From Powellomyces hirtus (lineage: Eukaryota > Chytridiomycota > Chytridiomycetes > Spizellomycetales > Powellomycetaceae), in NCBI GenBank assembly GCA_025526995.1, contig JAHLKG010000004.1, positions 372,001 to 436,000 of the forward strand: 64,000 bases of DNA, written 5' to 3'. A model generated the notes under the pieces. The model was not told where the DNA came from and searched no databases. It saw nothing but the letters and a program-made list of their open reading frames with translations. Positions 55,219-64,000 of this stretch are shown here, one piece after another. The translations under genes and the position numbers were made by a program. Position 1 is the stretch's first letter, and each line of letters opens with the position of its first letter.

Positions 55219-58200
55219 CACCCCTCCAGTCTCCCCTTCTCGGATAGCCCACTTGCAAAGCACTGTTTTGCGTTCCTGAATGCTCAACATCCGTTCCTCT
55301 ACGCTGTCTCGCATCACAAAGCGCTTGACGAGAACTGGCCGTGTTTGCCCAATACGGTGAACTCGATCAATCGTTTGTGATTCAACGGGAGCCTAACGTC
55401 AATGGAAAGGCAGATATATATTAGTAAAGATTGATCATTTTCCTCGGGAAACGATACTGCATAAGGGATCAGATGGCTTACGTTCCACCATGGTTCCATG
55501 ATCACAACGAAACTCGCTCTCACAAGATTGAGACCAACTCCAGCCGTTCTCATGCTGGCCAACAGAACCTTGACTTTGCTTCCCTCATCGTCGTCACTAG
55601 CGAATCGTTTCAGAGTATTCTCGCGCTCCTTCTGAGTCATTGTTCCGTCCAATCGTGCAAAGCCGAAACCGTGTTCCTCCAGCACTATTTCGCATAGCGA
55701 AAGCATAGATGTGAATTGCGAGAATACCACAGTCTTGACGTCGGGATCTGTCTCCCGCAGATGCTTCAGATGTGATATCAAAGCCGTGAGCTTTGTTGAC
55801 GAATGGAAATGTCGGCGTAATCGTATAGATGGCGGGAGCGAGGCTGGTGTGCTCCCATTCGTGCCATTTTCCTTATCCGATGTAGCGCCAGTCGCTTGGA
55901 CGGTGCTGACTTGAGCAGGTGCCTTGACAATGTCCAACAGATCTTCTTCCCGAAACTCTTTCCGACATATAGGACACTCGCCTTTCTCCCCATTCTGTTC
56001 GCGTTTCTGGAGGTATCCGACGATGCAGTCCCAGCAGCTGATGTGCAAGCAGGGGAACAATGTTGGCTGTGCCATTAGATCAAAGCAGATCGGACAACTG
56101 TCATCGTCATTGGCAACGCTCTGCTGGTTCTCGCCGCCGTTCATCGTCTGCGTTAATTTTTGTATGACGATGTCCATGTAAGGGGACTCACTTCCGCTAT
56201 TCGAGTCGCCATCCAAGCCATTTTGGAACCGTCGGATCAGCTGATCCACATCAGCACCGCCTACGCCTGATGACGACCCCTTCCCCAGCGCCAGTTCCGG
56301 GTGCAAGCAGCATTGTCTAAGCCGGGTGAGCATCTGGAACACATGCGCCCAGTGGCTCAGAACGCTGCCTGCAGCGCAAAAGGCAGAGAACTGGGTCTTG
56401 GAGTTTGTCCATAACGCCGTGTAGATATCCCGCTCTTCCTGCGTGAAATCCAAAAGTTCAATCTCCACGGTCTTTGAGGGCAGCTCCACAATGGGTCTTC
56501 CGTCTGGCCCGGATGGAGTCGATTTTTGGCGGCGGAGAACGATGGGTTCCAGGATCGACTGCACAACATTAAGTGCCTTCGAATCCTTGTTTGCAAAAGG
56601 AACGCTTATGAATTGTCTCCAGAACGCATAATTTGCCCAAGGCTCAATGCGCAAAAAGTGGACGAGGGAGAATAGATCTTCCAGTTTGTTTTGAATTGGG
56701 GTGCCCTGCAGTTTTTTTGATGATGAGAAGAGGGATCCACGCCGATAGCGCCGGCTCCTGATACACTCACCGTTACAGCCCATCTCCGCTTGGCCTCGAT
56801 CTTGAAACAACTTTTAGCAGTGGCCGTTTGTTTGTTCTTGATCCAGTGCGCCTCATCCAACACGACTCGAAACCACTCGACACCAAAGATCAATGACGCT
56901 TTGTTGTTCTTTCGACCTCCGTCGCCCCATTCACTGCTCACCACCCCATACGTTGTAATAACGACATCCGGTGCTTTCCTTCCAACCAGGTCAGAGATGG
57001 TCAATGTCCGCTCCTGACCATAGTACACTCCACATGTCAGACTTCCCGGGGTAAAGCGATTCGTGACTTCGTCACGCCATTGCGAAAGCAGCGACACGGG
57101 GCATACGATAAGCGTGGCGCGTGTCTGTGGTATAGAGGGTGTGCTCGTAGGTGCGTTCAGCATGCGATTGAAAGTGTAGACGTCGGCTGACGATTTCGCC
57201 ATGTCATCCGCGGTTGGTCGATTCGTGTGAATCAACGCTAATGTTTCGAGGGTTTTCCCTAATCCCACTGTAATGCCAAGCGTAAGTTCCCCGGACCGGG
57301 ATAGAGTGCACGCTCAGAATACACAGCACGTACTTTCATCGGCAAGAATTCCGCCACGAGTTCGATCCGCAGCACTCGGGAACTGCAGTGTCATCTCCCC
57401 CTGTGCACGGTCAGATGTAATTAGTAACTACACTTGCTGGGCAATGATACCCGAGTGACATATTTTGGACTAACCGTGTATGGATTGAGATAGAATTTGT
57501 CACCACCGCTTCCAGGGGAACCATCACTCGGAAACGTGTGTTCCTCCCATAACGGATGGATGGAGTGCGCATCGGGATTGTTGGCGAGATTTTCTTTGCT
57601 TGACATCCAAGAGAGGGCCTGGCCGGAGCGGGCAGATCAGGTTTTCGTTACCGCTTTTAACAAATAGAAATATGATTGACAGTACCTGTTTCTGATAACC
57701 ACGTAAATCCACCACCACGCCAGCTGTTGGTTCCATTTCCGGTACATCCTCAAACCCTCGAGCCTTCTCATACAGAATTTCGACCTGATCGCCTTCGATC
57801 TCCTTCTGCTCCTCTTCATCAGGTTCCTCCTGAGACGGAGATACTGCATCTTCTTTCAACCCCGCCAACATGGCCTGATCGAGTTCGCGCCGACCCAGCT
57901 GTTTCAACAGGTACAACAGGGCGAGTTTCCTTTCCTTGATAGAATCATCCTGGCTCTCTTCATCGTCAGCATGTGCAACGGTTACAAAGGCTTGAGGGGT
58001 GAGGTAAATCCGTAACTGCAGCATGATATCGCAAAGCAGAGTCAAGGTCGGTGGGATTTGTACAACCTGTAGATGTCAAGGGTCATGATACAGCTTGACA
58101 GACACAAACCTTTCAAGATAGACATACGGTTCCCTGTATGACAATGACACCCAGTTCCACCAGCTTCCCCAACACCTTTGCGTCGTCTTTGGTCATTTTC

Positions 58201-58700
58201 CCTATCTCCTTGCCTCCAACGCTGAATCGCGTTATTGGGCCTTTCGCAGCCTTTCCACGCATTAGTTTCGCTTTTGTTTTCGACGCCTTGGGTACGGCGG
58301 GTGCCTTTTGAATGGGATCAATCTCATCGCCATCCTTGGCGTATCCGCTTCCTTTGACCGTAGCGAAAGCTACGAGAATGGTATCGCCGATGTACTTCAA
58401 TTCCGAGCCCTTGGTTTGGGCCTTGTGTCGTTTCGGATGCGAAGCTGCAAACAGACTTGACGCCTTTCTTTTCGATCCCTCCGAGGATCCTCCATCGATT
58501 CCGGCTGGCGGGTTGTCATACTTTGTGGGGTTCTCAAAGTACAAATTGACGGCCTGGCCCAGGTCATTCCGAGCTTCCGCCAATAGAACTCGCAGCGACA
58601 GAATGGGAACGGTGTCACCGAGCACACCCTGTAGCGCCAGCACTTCTGGTGATAGAACATCGGCCATTTGTGTTGTGGCAAGCATATCGCAGCTATTCAT
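55147..58700 (-). CDS. RAD5: RAD5/HLTF-type SNF2 helicase and ubiquitin ligase
   Basis: Minus strand, about eight exons, ATG at 58700 (MNSCDMLATTQMADVL) and TGA at 55149-55147. A HIRAN domain (ITRFSVGGKEIGKM, DDAKVLGKLVELGV) is followed by the bipartite SNF2 motor: GGILADE joined to MGLGKT (Walker A), LIVCPVSLLSQWRDEV, VVLDEAHWIKN (DEAH), GTPIQNKLEDLFSLV, VVFSQFTSMLSL, ARLDGTMTQKERE and TIDRVHRIGQTRPV. A C3HC4 RING is inserted between motor halves: CPICFDLM, CLHISCWDCIV, CPICRKEF. This order (HIRAN, helicase, internal RING) defines Rad5/HLTF, which polyubiquitinates PCNA and reverses stalled forks. An internal UBA-like N-terminus (LLAEARNDLGQAVNLYFENP) is also visible. Nuclear. Confidence 0.94.
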
Positions 58701-59681
58701 TTAGTCTATCCGAATAGTCTTGCCCTTGCATTGCGTTGTGGCTTCTCCCACTTTTTCCCTGTCCGGCCTTCAGGACGAGTTTATCACGCAAGGCGCGTTT
58801 CTCTCCACAACCCAGAGGTTGTTTTTGGGGGAATAACGACCTCGCTGCCTACGCTTTCTTTGGACTAACTCCTGGGAAGATTTAAAATTGTATTATAGGG
58901 ATGCGTTGTCTTAAGTTTGGCATATGCAGAAGAACCCAGAAGAATAATTCAAGTTCTCTCGACTACGAGCCCAGTGCTATTCCATCACTTTGAGCAACTG
59001 CAAGTGGGCATTTTGGCAATCTAATGCCAGCAAAAGCCATACTCACCCACATAAAACATGACTTTGCAGAGTGCCAGTCTTGCTGTGCGTTCTAGTGAGA
59101 AGATTATGGAGGCAGACGAACTGACGTGATTGCGTAAGCAACTCCGCTCCTTGGAATTCGCCATGCGGGGTTGACCGAATCGAAGTCTATAACGCTTCGT
59201 TTTGCACGGATATGTAAAGCTTGTTCTGTTACAGGAATTTTTGCACTGCCGGGTGTGGTTTTTGTTTGCAAAGTTGTGGTGAAAAGCTTGATTCAGAGTG
59301 TCTCCCGAAGCTCCTCGCGACCCATTTTTGGCTAATCGAGGGTCCTGGGAACGCGACGCAACTCTGATTGCGGTGAGGCGCATACATTCCAACTATTGAC
59401 AGAACCGAACAAATCCTTCTGTGCTGCCGTCCGTTGCTGTCTTAGATAACATACCATCAGAACGGCGATATATTTGATACCTTAGTATTCACCGGGCCCG
59501 TTGACAACAAACCTCGCTAACTTGGCTTCCGAGCTTTGATCATTTTTCAAGTGGTGTTTTTCCAAAGACCACCGCTCTTCACTGTCAATTGAACTACATT
59601 GCTTTCCGGTTCGCTTTTGGACGTCAGGAGTACACATTTCCCATTTCTCGGTGGCGGCCAGCCCACACCATCACCACCACA
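58701..59681. promoter_or_regulatory. Divergent intergenic region, RAD5 / dynein-docking gene
   Basis: About 980 bp between two divergent starts; no coding frame with recognisable features. No clear TATA box. Confidence 0.4.
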
Positions 59682-62393
59682 ATGAGTCGGGCCATGACGC
59701 TACATCGGGCTACGTCCCTTACCAACACGGATAGTGAGATCAACGAAGGGATGGGTAAGTGGGCGTGCGAGTAGAGGGAGGTCCTTTTTGGCCGGTGGGA
59801 GGGTCAAAGTGCTGAAATTTTTGCAATTCTGACTTAGCCGAGCTAGAGTTGCAGAAACTCCAACGGCAATATCGCATAATGGAGGGAGATCGCAAAGCCT
59901 ACAGCGAAGAGTCAAGGCTTTTAATTGCCAAGCAAAGGTAATTCTTTTCTCTCCATCTCGTACGGGTCAAGATACACGTAATCTGAACATCGTGCTCCAG
60001 AGCGACCATTGACAAGCTCAAACGGGAAAACCAGTACTTGGTGGATGAGCTTGGTTTGTTGGAAATGCGAACCGATGATCGTCGAAAATCCAGCGCGCAC
60101 AACAAAAAGGCCGAAGCGATGGCCGAGCAAGCAGGTTCGTCCCACGACATATCAGTCTCGCTTCGGTCTTTCTTACAGATCATTGCAATTATCATTAGAT
60201 CTCTACAACCGCAAAATCCGTGCCATCTTGGGGGACATAGCCGAGCTTGACAACGCCATTGCGCTAATGGATCGCGACATCGAGCAGCAGCGACAGCAGC
60301 TGGGCGGAGTGAACGCAGCGTACGAAAACAGCGAAGCCATTGGCAAGCAAATCAAAATCCTAGAAAACAGGCTGGACAAGGTAGATCTTCCCAACCCAAG
60401 CCAGCTGGCAGAGCCGGATTGTCCTGACTGTCTTCTTTTACTATAGGCTCTAGTAAAGTTCAACAAATCCTTGGCAGTTAACAAGCGCATGCGATCCACC
60501 ATCGACAACCTCCGGCGGGAGCGGATGGTGTTTGACAACATCTACCGAAAATTCGAACGCGAGCTGGCGGAGCAGAAGAAGCAGATGGCCGATATCATCG
60601 AAGCCAGCAACTCCGCATACGAAGCACGGTATGAGGGGGGGATTTTGATGTGATCGGAGCGTCGCACTTTCGCAATGCAGATAGCTAAATCCTATCTCGC
60701 TGCGTCCAGAGACGAGGCTCAGGCTCGAATCATTGCGCTTCGAGAAAAAGCCGACAAGGAACATCAGGCCTACATCCAGGAAATCAAAGAACTCGATCGG
60801 TCGCTGGAGCAAGATCGCCGATTGAAAGAATTCATGGCCACCAAGGTGGCCGATCGCCAACCGGCTGAAGAACCCTTGGGCCACTTACCCGCGGATGGTG
60901 AAAAGGGAAGTGGCAATAAGAAGGGTAAGTCGGGCCAGGATCCTCACAAATACAGCTCTGTTGAGGATATACTCAATGAGAATCGCATTGCCACTTCGCA
61001 GAGAAATCTACCACCAAACCTCGTTTCGGATCACAAGAAGCGTTGAACGACTCTCTGGAAGCATACAATTCAGCGTTCGATGAAATCCGACGGGAGACAG
61101 GGGCATCATCCATCAAAGATCTCGTTGAGCGGATGAAGACCGTGGAAGACGAAAACTTCTCGCTGTTCAACTATGTAAACGAGACAAACAACGATATTGA
61201 GCAACTCGCGGAAGAAATTGTTGAGATTCAGAGCAAAATAGACGCGTTAAAAGTGCGGAATGTGAAAGAGGACGAGGAGATGGGTCAGGAACTCAAAGCT
61301 TTAGAGGTACAGAAGAGAGTGGTTTCACGACCGAAACGCCTGGAGCTTCGGAAAGCGACACTAACTCCGATACCGTCATGTAGGCTCAACTGAACACCTG
61401 CATGGAAAAACATGAGCACTACGAGAAGCAGTATGCAGAGATGGTTTATGTGATATCCGACCTGCGGAACGGCGTTGAACGTCTAGTAACCCGTTTCGAC
61501 AATGTTTTGATACCCACAACGGGAGGCGCTGGCCGCGAGACACAACAAGGCCACAGGGAAGAGACTACAACAGATGGTTACGAGGCAGAAGGTTTTGTTG
61601 AGGAAACCGCTAAAGGCGATGATGGTGTGAGAGAAGGGGAGGAAGGCGCTGCCACAGAAAAACCGTCACCCCAACGACCCACAGATCCTGCAATTCCCAC
61701 CGAAAGCTCAGCCCCAACAGCAGTAACGGACACATCCCTACTGTACTTCTTGGGCCTGGTTGAGCAAAAGACCAACGAGCTGCTCACCCTCCATTATCTT
61801 GTCAATGCACCAAAGAAAATCGGCTCCGCAGCTGATCGGGGAGTTAGTGCGGGATTGGATGGAGACCGCGACACCGCCGGTGCCAGAGAGGGATCTGCTT
61901 CAGCGACTCACGCTTCAAATGCTGCTTTTGGCGTTTCCGGCCAAGGGGCGGCCGGTGGATCGGCAGCTGGTGGCCGCGAAGTCGCAACGCTGGGTCCGAT
62001 TCTGGGTGGATTATTGGGACATGGGCCGACGGCACCTATTGGCACTATTTCCATTGTGGCGCCTTCCACTGGGTGAGTCTGCTTTATTACTCTGTACTCT
62101 ACTGTGCTCTCATCTGACACCGCCATCTTATCTTCTTTCCCAGAGATGATCATGACGATGACCTGATCTCCGAGGATGACGACCGACCACTGACGCGTGA
62201 GGAGTTGGAAAAGAGAACGCTGCGCGGGGTAAGGAATCCACGTTCTTTCGTCGCGCTTCTGAGTGCTGATGGCTAACCAGAAACACCACCTTTCCAGCTT
62301 GCTCGTCGGGAGAAGCAACCGGGGGCCGCCAAGGAAGGTGCCAAGCACAAGCGGAAAGGCATTTCCAAGCGAAGCGCTGTTGCTGCCGAATGA
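59682..62393 (+). CDS. Outer dynein arm docking coiled-coil protein (CCDC63/CCDC114 type)
   Basis: Start MSRAMTLHRATSLTNTD, about nine exons, stop TGA at 62391. Nearly the whole first 400 residues are coiled coil: ELELQKLQRQYRIMEGDRKA, RATIDKLKRENQYLVDELGL, DLYNRKIRAILGDIAELDNA, ALVKFNKSLAVNKRMRSTID, NLRRERMVFDNIYRKFEREL and IIEASNSAYEARDEAQARI. The last three blocks are the hallmark of ODAD1/CCDC114, CCDC63 and Chlamydomonas DCC2. These proteins dock outer dynein arms on axonemal doublets. The second half is Gly/Ala/Thr-rich and ends basic (KHKRKGISKR). The gene implies a motile flagellum and hence a zoosporic life cycle. Confidence 0.88.
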
Positions 62394-62737
62394 AATAAAG
62401 ACATCACGCACGTTGGAAGACACGTGAGAACCAACAGTTCAAAATAGTTCGACTGATCTTCCTTTACTAAAACTCGTGTTTTTCTTCAATAGCACCTCCC
62501 CGAATAACACTCCCATACCTCATGTCGTCCGTTTGTAATTTTCAAAAATTCGCTGTGGGATGACTGCGGCAATGTCGCGCACTGCTATGCAGGCATAATC
62601 TGTAGTAGTGAGACGCTATTTTTCATCCTGAATGTCATTGGTCAGAGGCGTCTCAGATCGTGGCGACTATGTCCGTGAATATATTGATGGTCGCGTCACT
62701 CAGCTATCATCCATTATTTATTCCTAAACATGTCTTC
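62394..62737. other. Convergent 3' intergenic region
   Basis: It lies between the ends of the dynein-docking and thioredoxin genes. No gene seen. Confidence 0.4.
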
Positions 62738-63301
62738 TCACAATTTAGCATGTGACGGGTCTTCTTTGTTCCACCACAACCACAACACGACTGCTCCAAT
62801 CACTCCCCAAAGGAGGTAATTTGACTGCGGCCCTTGTTGACCACCGGCGGAGCGAGGTGCTGGGGCCCCAGTACCGAGAACTCGTCCGCCGCTGCTAGGA
62901 AATCCTCCACTTCCCCCACTTGAGGCATGCTGTCGGACCAGTCGCTCAACTTTGACGATATCGGCTCCGACAACTTCTTCCAGCTTCTTTCCAGCTCGGT
63001 AGATGTGGAACGTGGGCATTGCGGTTACACCGCATTCTCGAGCAATAGCCTACAGCACGCGGTATGAGCCAAGAATTACCCTCTGTCCATTTTTTTTTGC
63101 CACGGAATACCATACCTGGTTCTCATCTACATCGACCTTTAGAAATACCACATCTTTGTACTGGTCTGCCAGCTTCTCGAACCTTGGGGCGACGGCCTTG
63201 CAAGGTCCGCACCAGGCTGCTGTAAAATCAACGACACATAACTTCTGGCCATTGATTGCGTCTGAGAATGCTTTCTGGGAGCTAACGTGGACGCTAGGCA
63301 T
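62738..63301 (-). CDS. Thioredoxin with C-terminal membrane anchor
   Basis: Two exons, 63301-63116 and 63049-62738, give 165 aa. The thioredoxin fold is complete in the first 108 residues: VVDFTAAWCGPCKAVAPRFE with the redox pair WCGPC, VVFLKVDVDEN and CGVTAMPTFHIYRAGKKLEE with the cis-proline. A Gly/Ser/Pro linker (GGSGGFPSSGGRVLG) then leads to NYLLWGVIGAVVLWLWW and a short charged end KEDPSHAKL. There is no signal peptide, so this looks like a tail-anchored thioredoxin displayed on the cytosolic face of an organelle. Which membrane is unknown. Confidence 0.9.
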
Positions 63302-63745
63302 GGTTGCTGGGTGTGCTAGTGAAGTCGGAAGTGATCTTGGGAATCTCTATTGTCCTACTAGTACTTGTACGGTTAAGCAAAAGCGGCTTTATTAACTTGC
63401 TGCGCAGCTCAGCTGTCATGTGACCGGGCGGCCAACCTCGATCCCGAGTTTCATCCACCGCCGGTCCGAGGAAGATGCAATTTAACCCTTGGTACTTCCA
63501 TGGTCACACAGTCACACAGAAACCGAGGGAAATATGAACGGCCATTATTACCATTCTCTTCTTTTCTCTTCGTGTTTCTTGCTGGGCTCTCGCGGAAGGC
63601 TGCGAAAGAAAAGGGAGGTACTATTACGGAGGGATGGGCAGTGCGGGGCCTCTTCGCCTCTTTCATGGGCACTCGCTGAGTCACTGAGTCGTGTCGTGTG
63701 CCTGTACTTTGTTACCAGGCCATGATATGATATTAGATCATCAGC
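63302..63745. other. Intergenic region, no gene seen
   Basis: Upstream of the thioredoxin gene. Frames on both strands lack motifs. Confidence 0.4.
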
Positions 63746-63845
63746 TCATGCCGAATTTTTCCTTCGCTTGGCGCCTCGCGTGGTATCCGTAGCCTCGGCT
63801 GGCACTGCGGCCTCGGCAACTTGGGTGGTTTCATGCCATAGTGAC
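63746..63845 (-). CDS. Possible last exon of a gene continuing past the window
   Basis: On the minus strand a CAACAG acceptor precedes TCACTATGGCATG. The frame then encodes TTQVAEAAVPAEATDTTRG and a basic end AKRRKNSA before a stop. It looks like the C-terminal exon of a gene beginning outside the window, but the evidence is only compositional. Confidence 0.3.
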
Positions 63846-64000
63846 TGTTGATGACATATTATTCCGAGGTACCAAAGTTCCAGCCCGTCGGGCGCGGTCA
63901 GAAAAAAACACACCCAGAGAGTCCATATGCTCAAGTGACATTGATTGTCGATACGGGATTACTTGGGCTAGCGGGGACAAATCTCAACACCTTTCTTGTT

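Noticed and set aside
59021..59392. Minus-strand frame of 123 codons between RAD5 and the docking gene
   Set aside because: No homology, no repeat or domain pattern, and it lies in a divergent promoter interval.

Overview
This 64 kb window is nuclear DNA of a fungus. Genes are close together on both strands. Coding sequence is cut by short spliceosomal introns of about 55-95 nt with GTA/GTG donors and CAG/TAG acceptors. Several genes are fungal: a lanosterol 14-alpha-demethylase (ERG11/CYP51), an HMG-CoA synthase (ERG13), an NRPS-like carboxylate reductase and a DOPA-dioxygenase-like gene. Others are absent from yeasts but fit an early-diverging, flagellated lineage: an outer-dynein-arm docking coiled-coil protein (CCDC63/CCDC114/ODAD1 type), a Tubby protein, SCAI and a GTPBP1-type GTPase. 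I infer a zoosporic fungus, most likely a chytrid in the broad sense. No species can be named from sequence alone.

Layout, left half. Position 1 cuts a GNAT acetyltransferase, followed by SCAI (-), tRNA-Leu(CAG) (+) and the four-domain A-T-T-R reductase (+, five exons resolved). An F-box/LRR gene (-) and the DOPA-dioxygenase-like gene (+) diverge; the latter carries an 81-bp triplication of its 3' end. GTPBP1-like (-) and E(z) histone methyltransferase (+) are divergent. Then come an arrestin-like gene (-), two secretory-pathway genes (+), BolA (-) and the SUGP1-like splicing factor (+) with overlapping start codons, and Tubby (-) diverging from a TTF1/Reb1-type Myb protein (+).

Layout, right half. 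A BICD-related coiled-coil protein (+), a DUF229 sulfatase-fold membrane protein (-), a WD40 gene (-), a GCFC/PAXBP1 splicing factor (+), NEDD8 (-), CYP51 (-) and HMG-CoA synthase (+) are followed by a FHIP/RAI16-like gene (+) and a second, identical tRNA-Leu(CAG) in inverted orientation. A 4.4-kb gene-poor, repeat-rich island follows. The window ends with RAD5/HLTF (-), the dynein-docking gene (+), a membrane-anchored thioredoxin (-) and perhaps the last exon of another gene.

Functional themes. ERG11 and ERG13 share one 1.1-kb divergent promoter, so two steps of sterol synthesis could be co-regulated. Three genes point to microtubule motors and cilia: the BICD-like adaptor candidate, FHIP and the ODA docking protein; Tubby is a fourth cilium-associated family. 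RNA and ribosome biology is represented by SUGP1, GCFC, the TTF1-like protein and GTPBP1. Where exon coordinates are given I checked that splice phases close. Where only a span is given, internal junctions were not all resolved.
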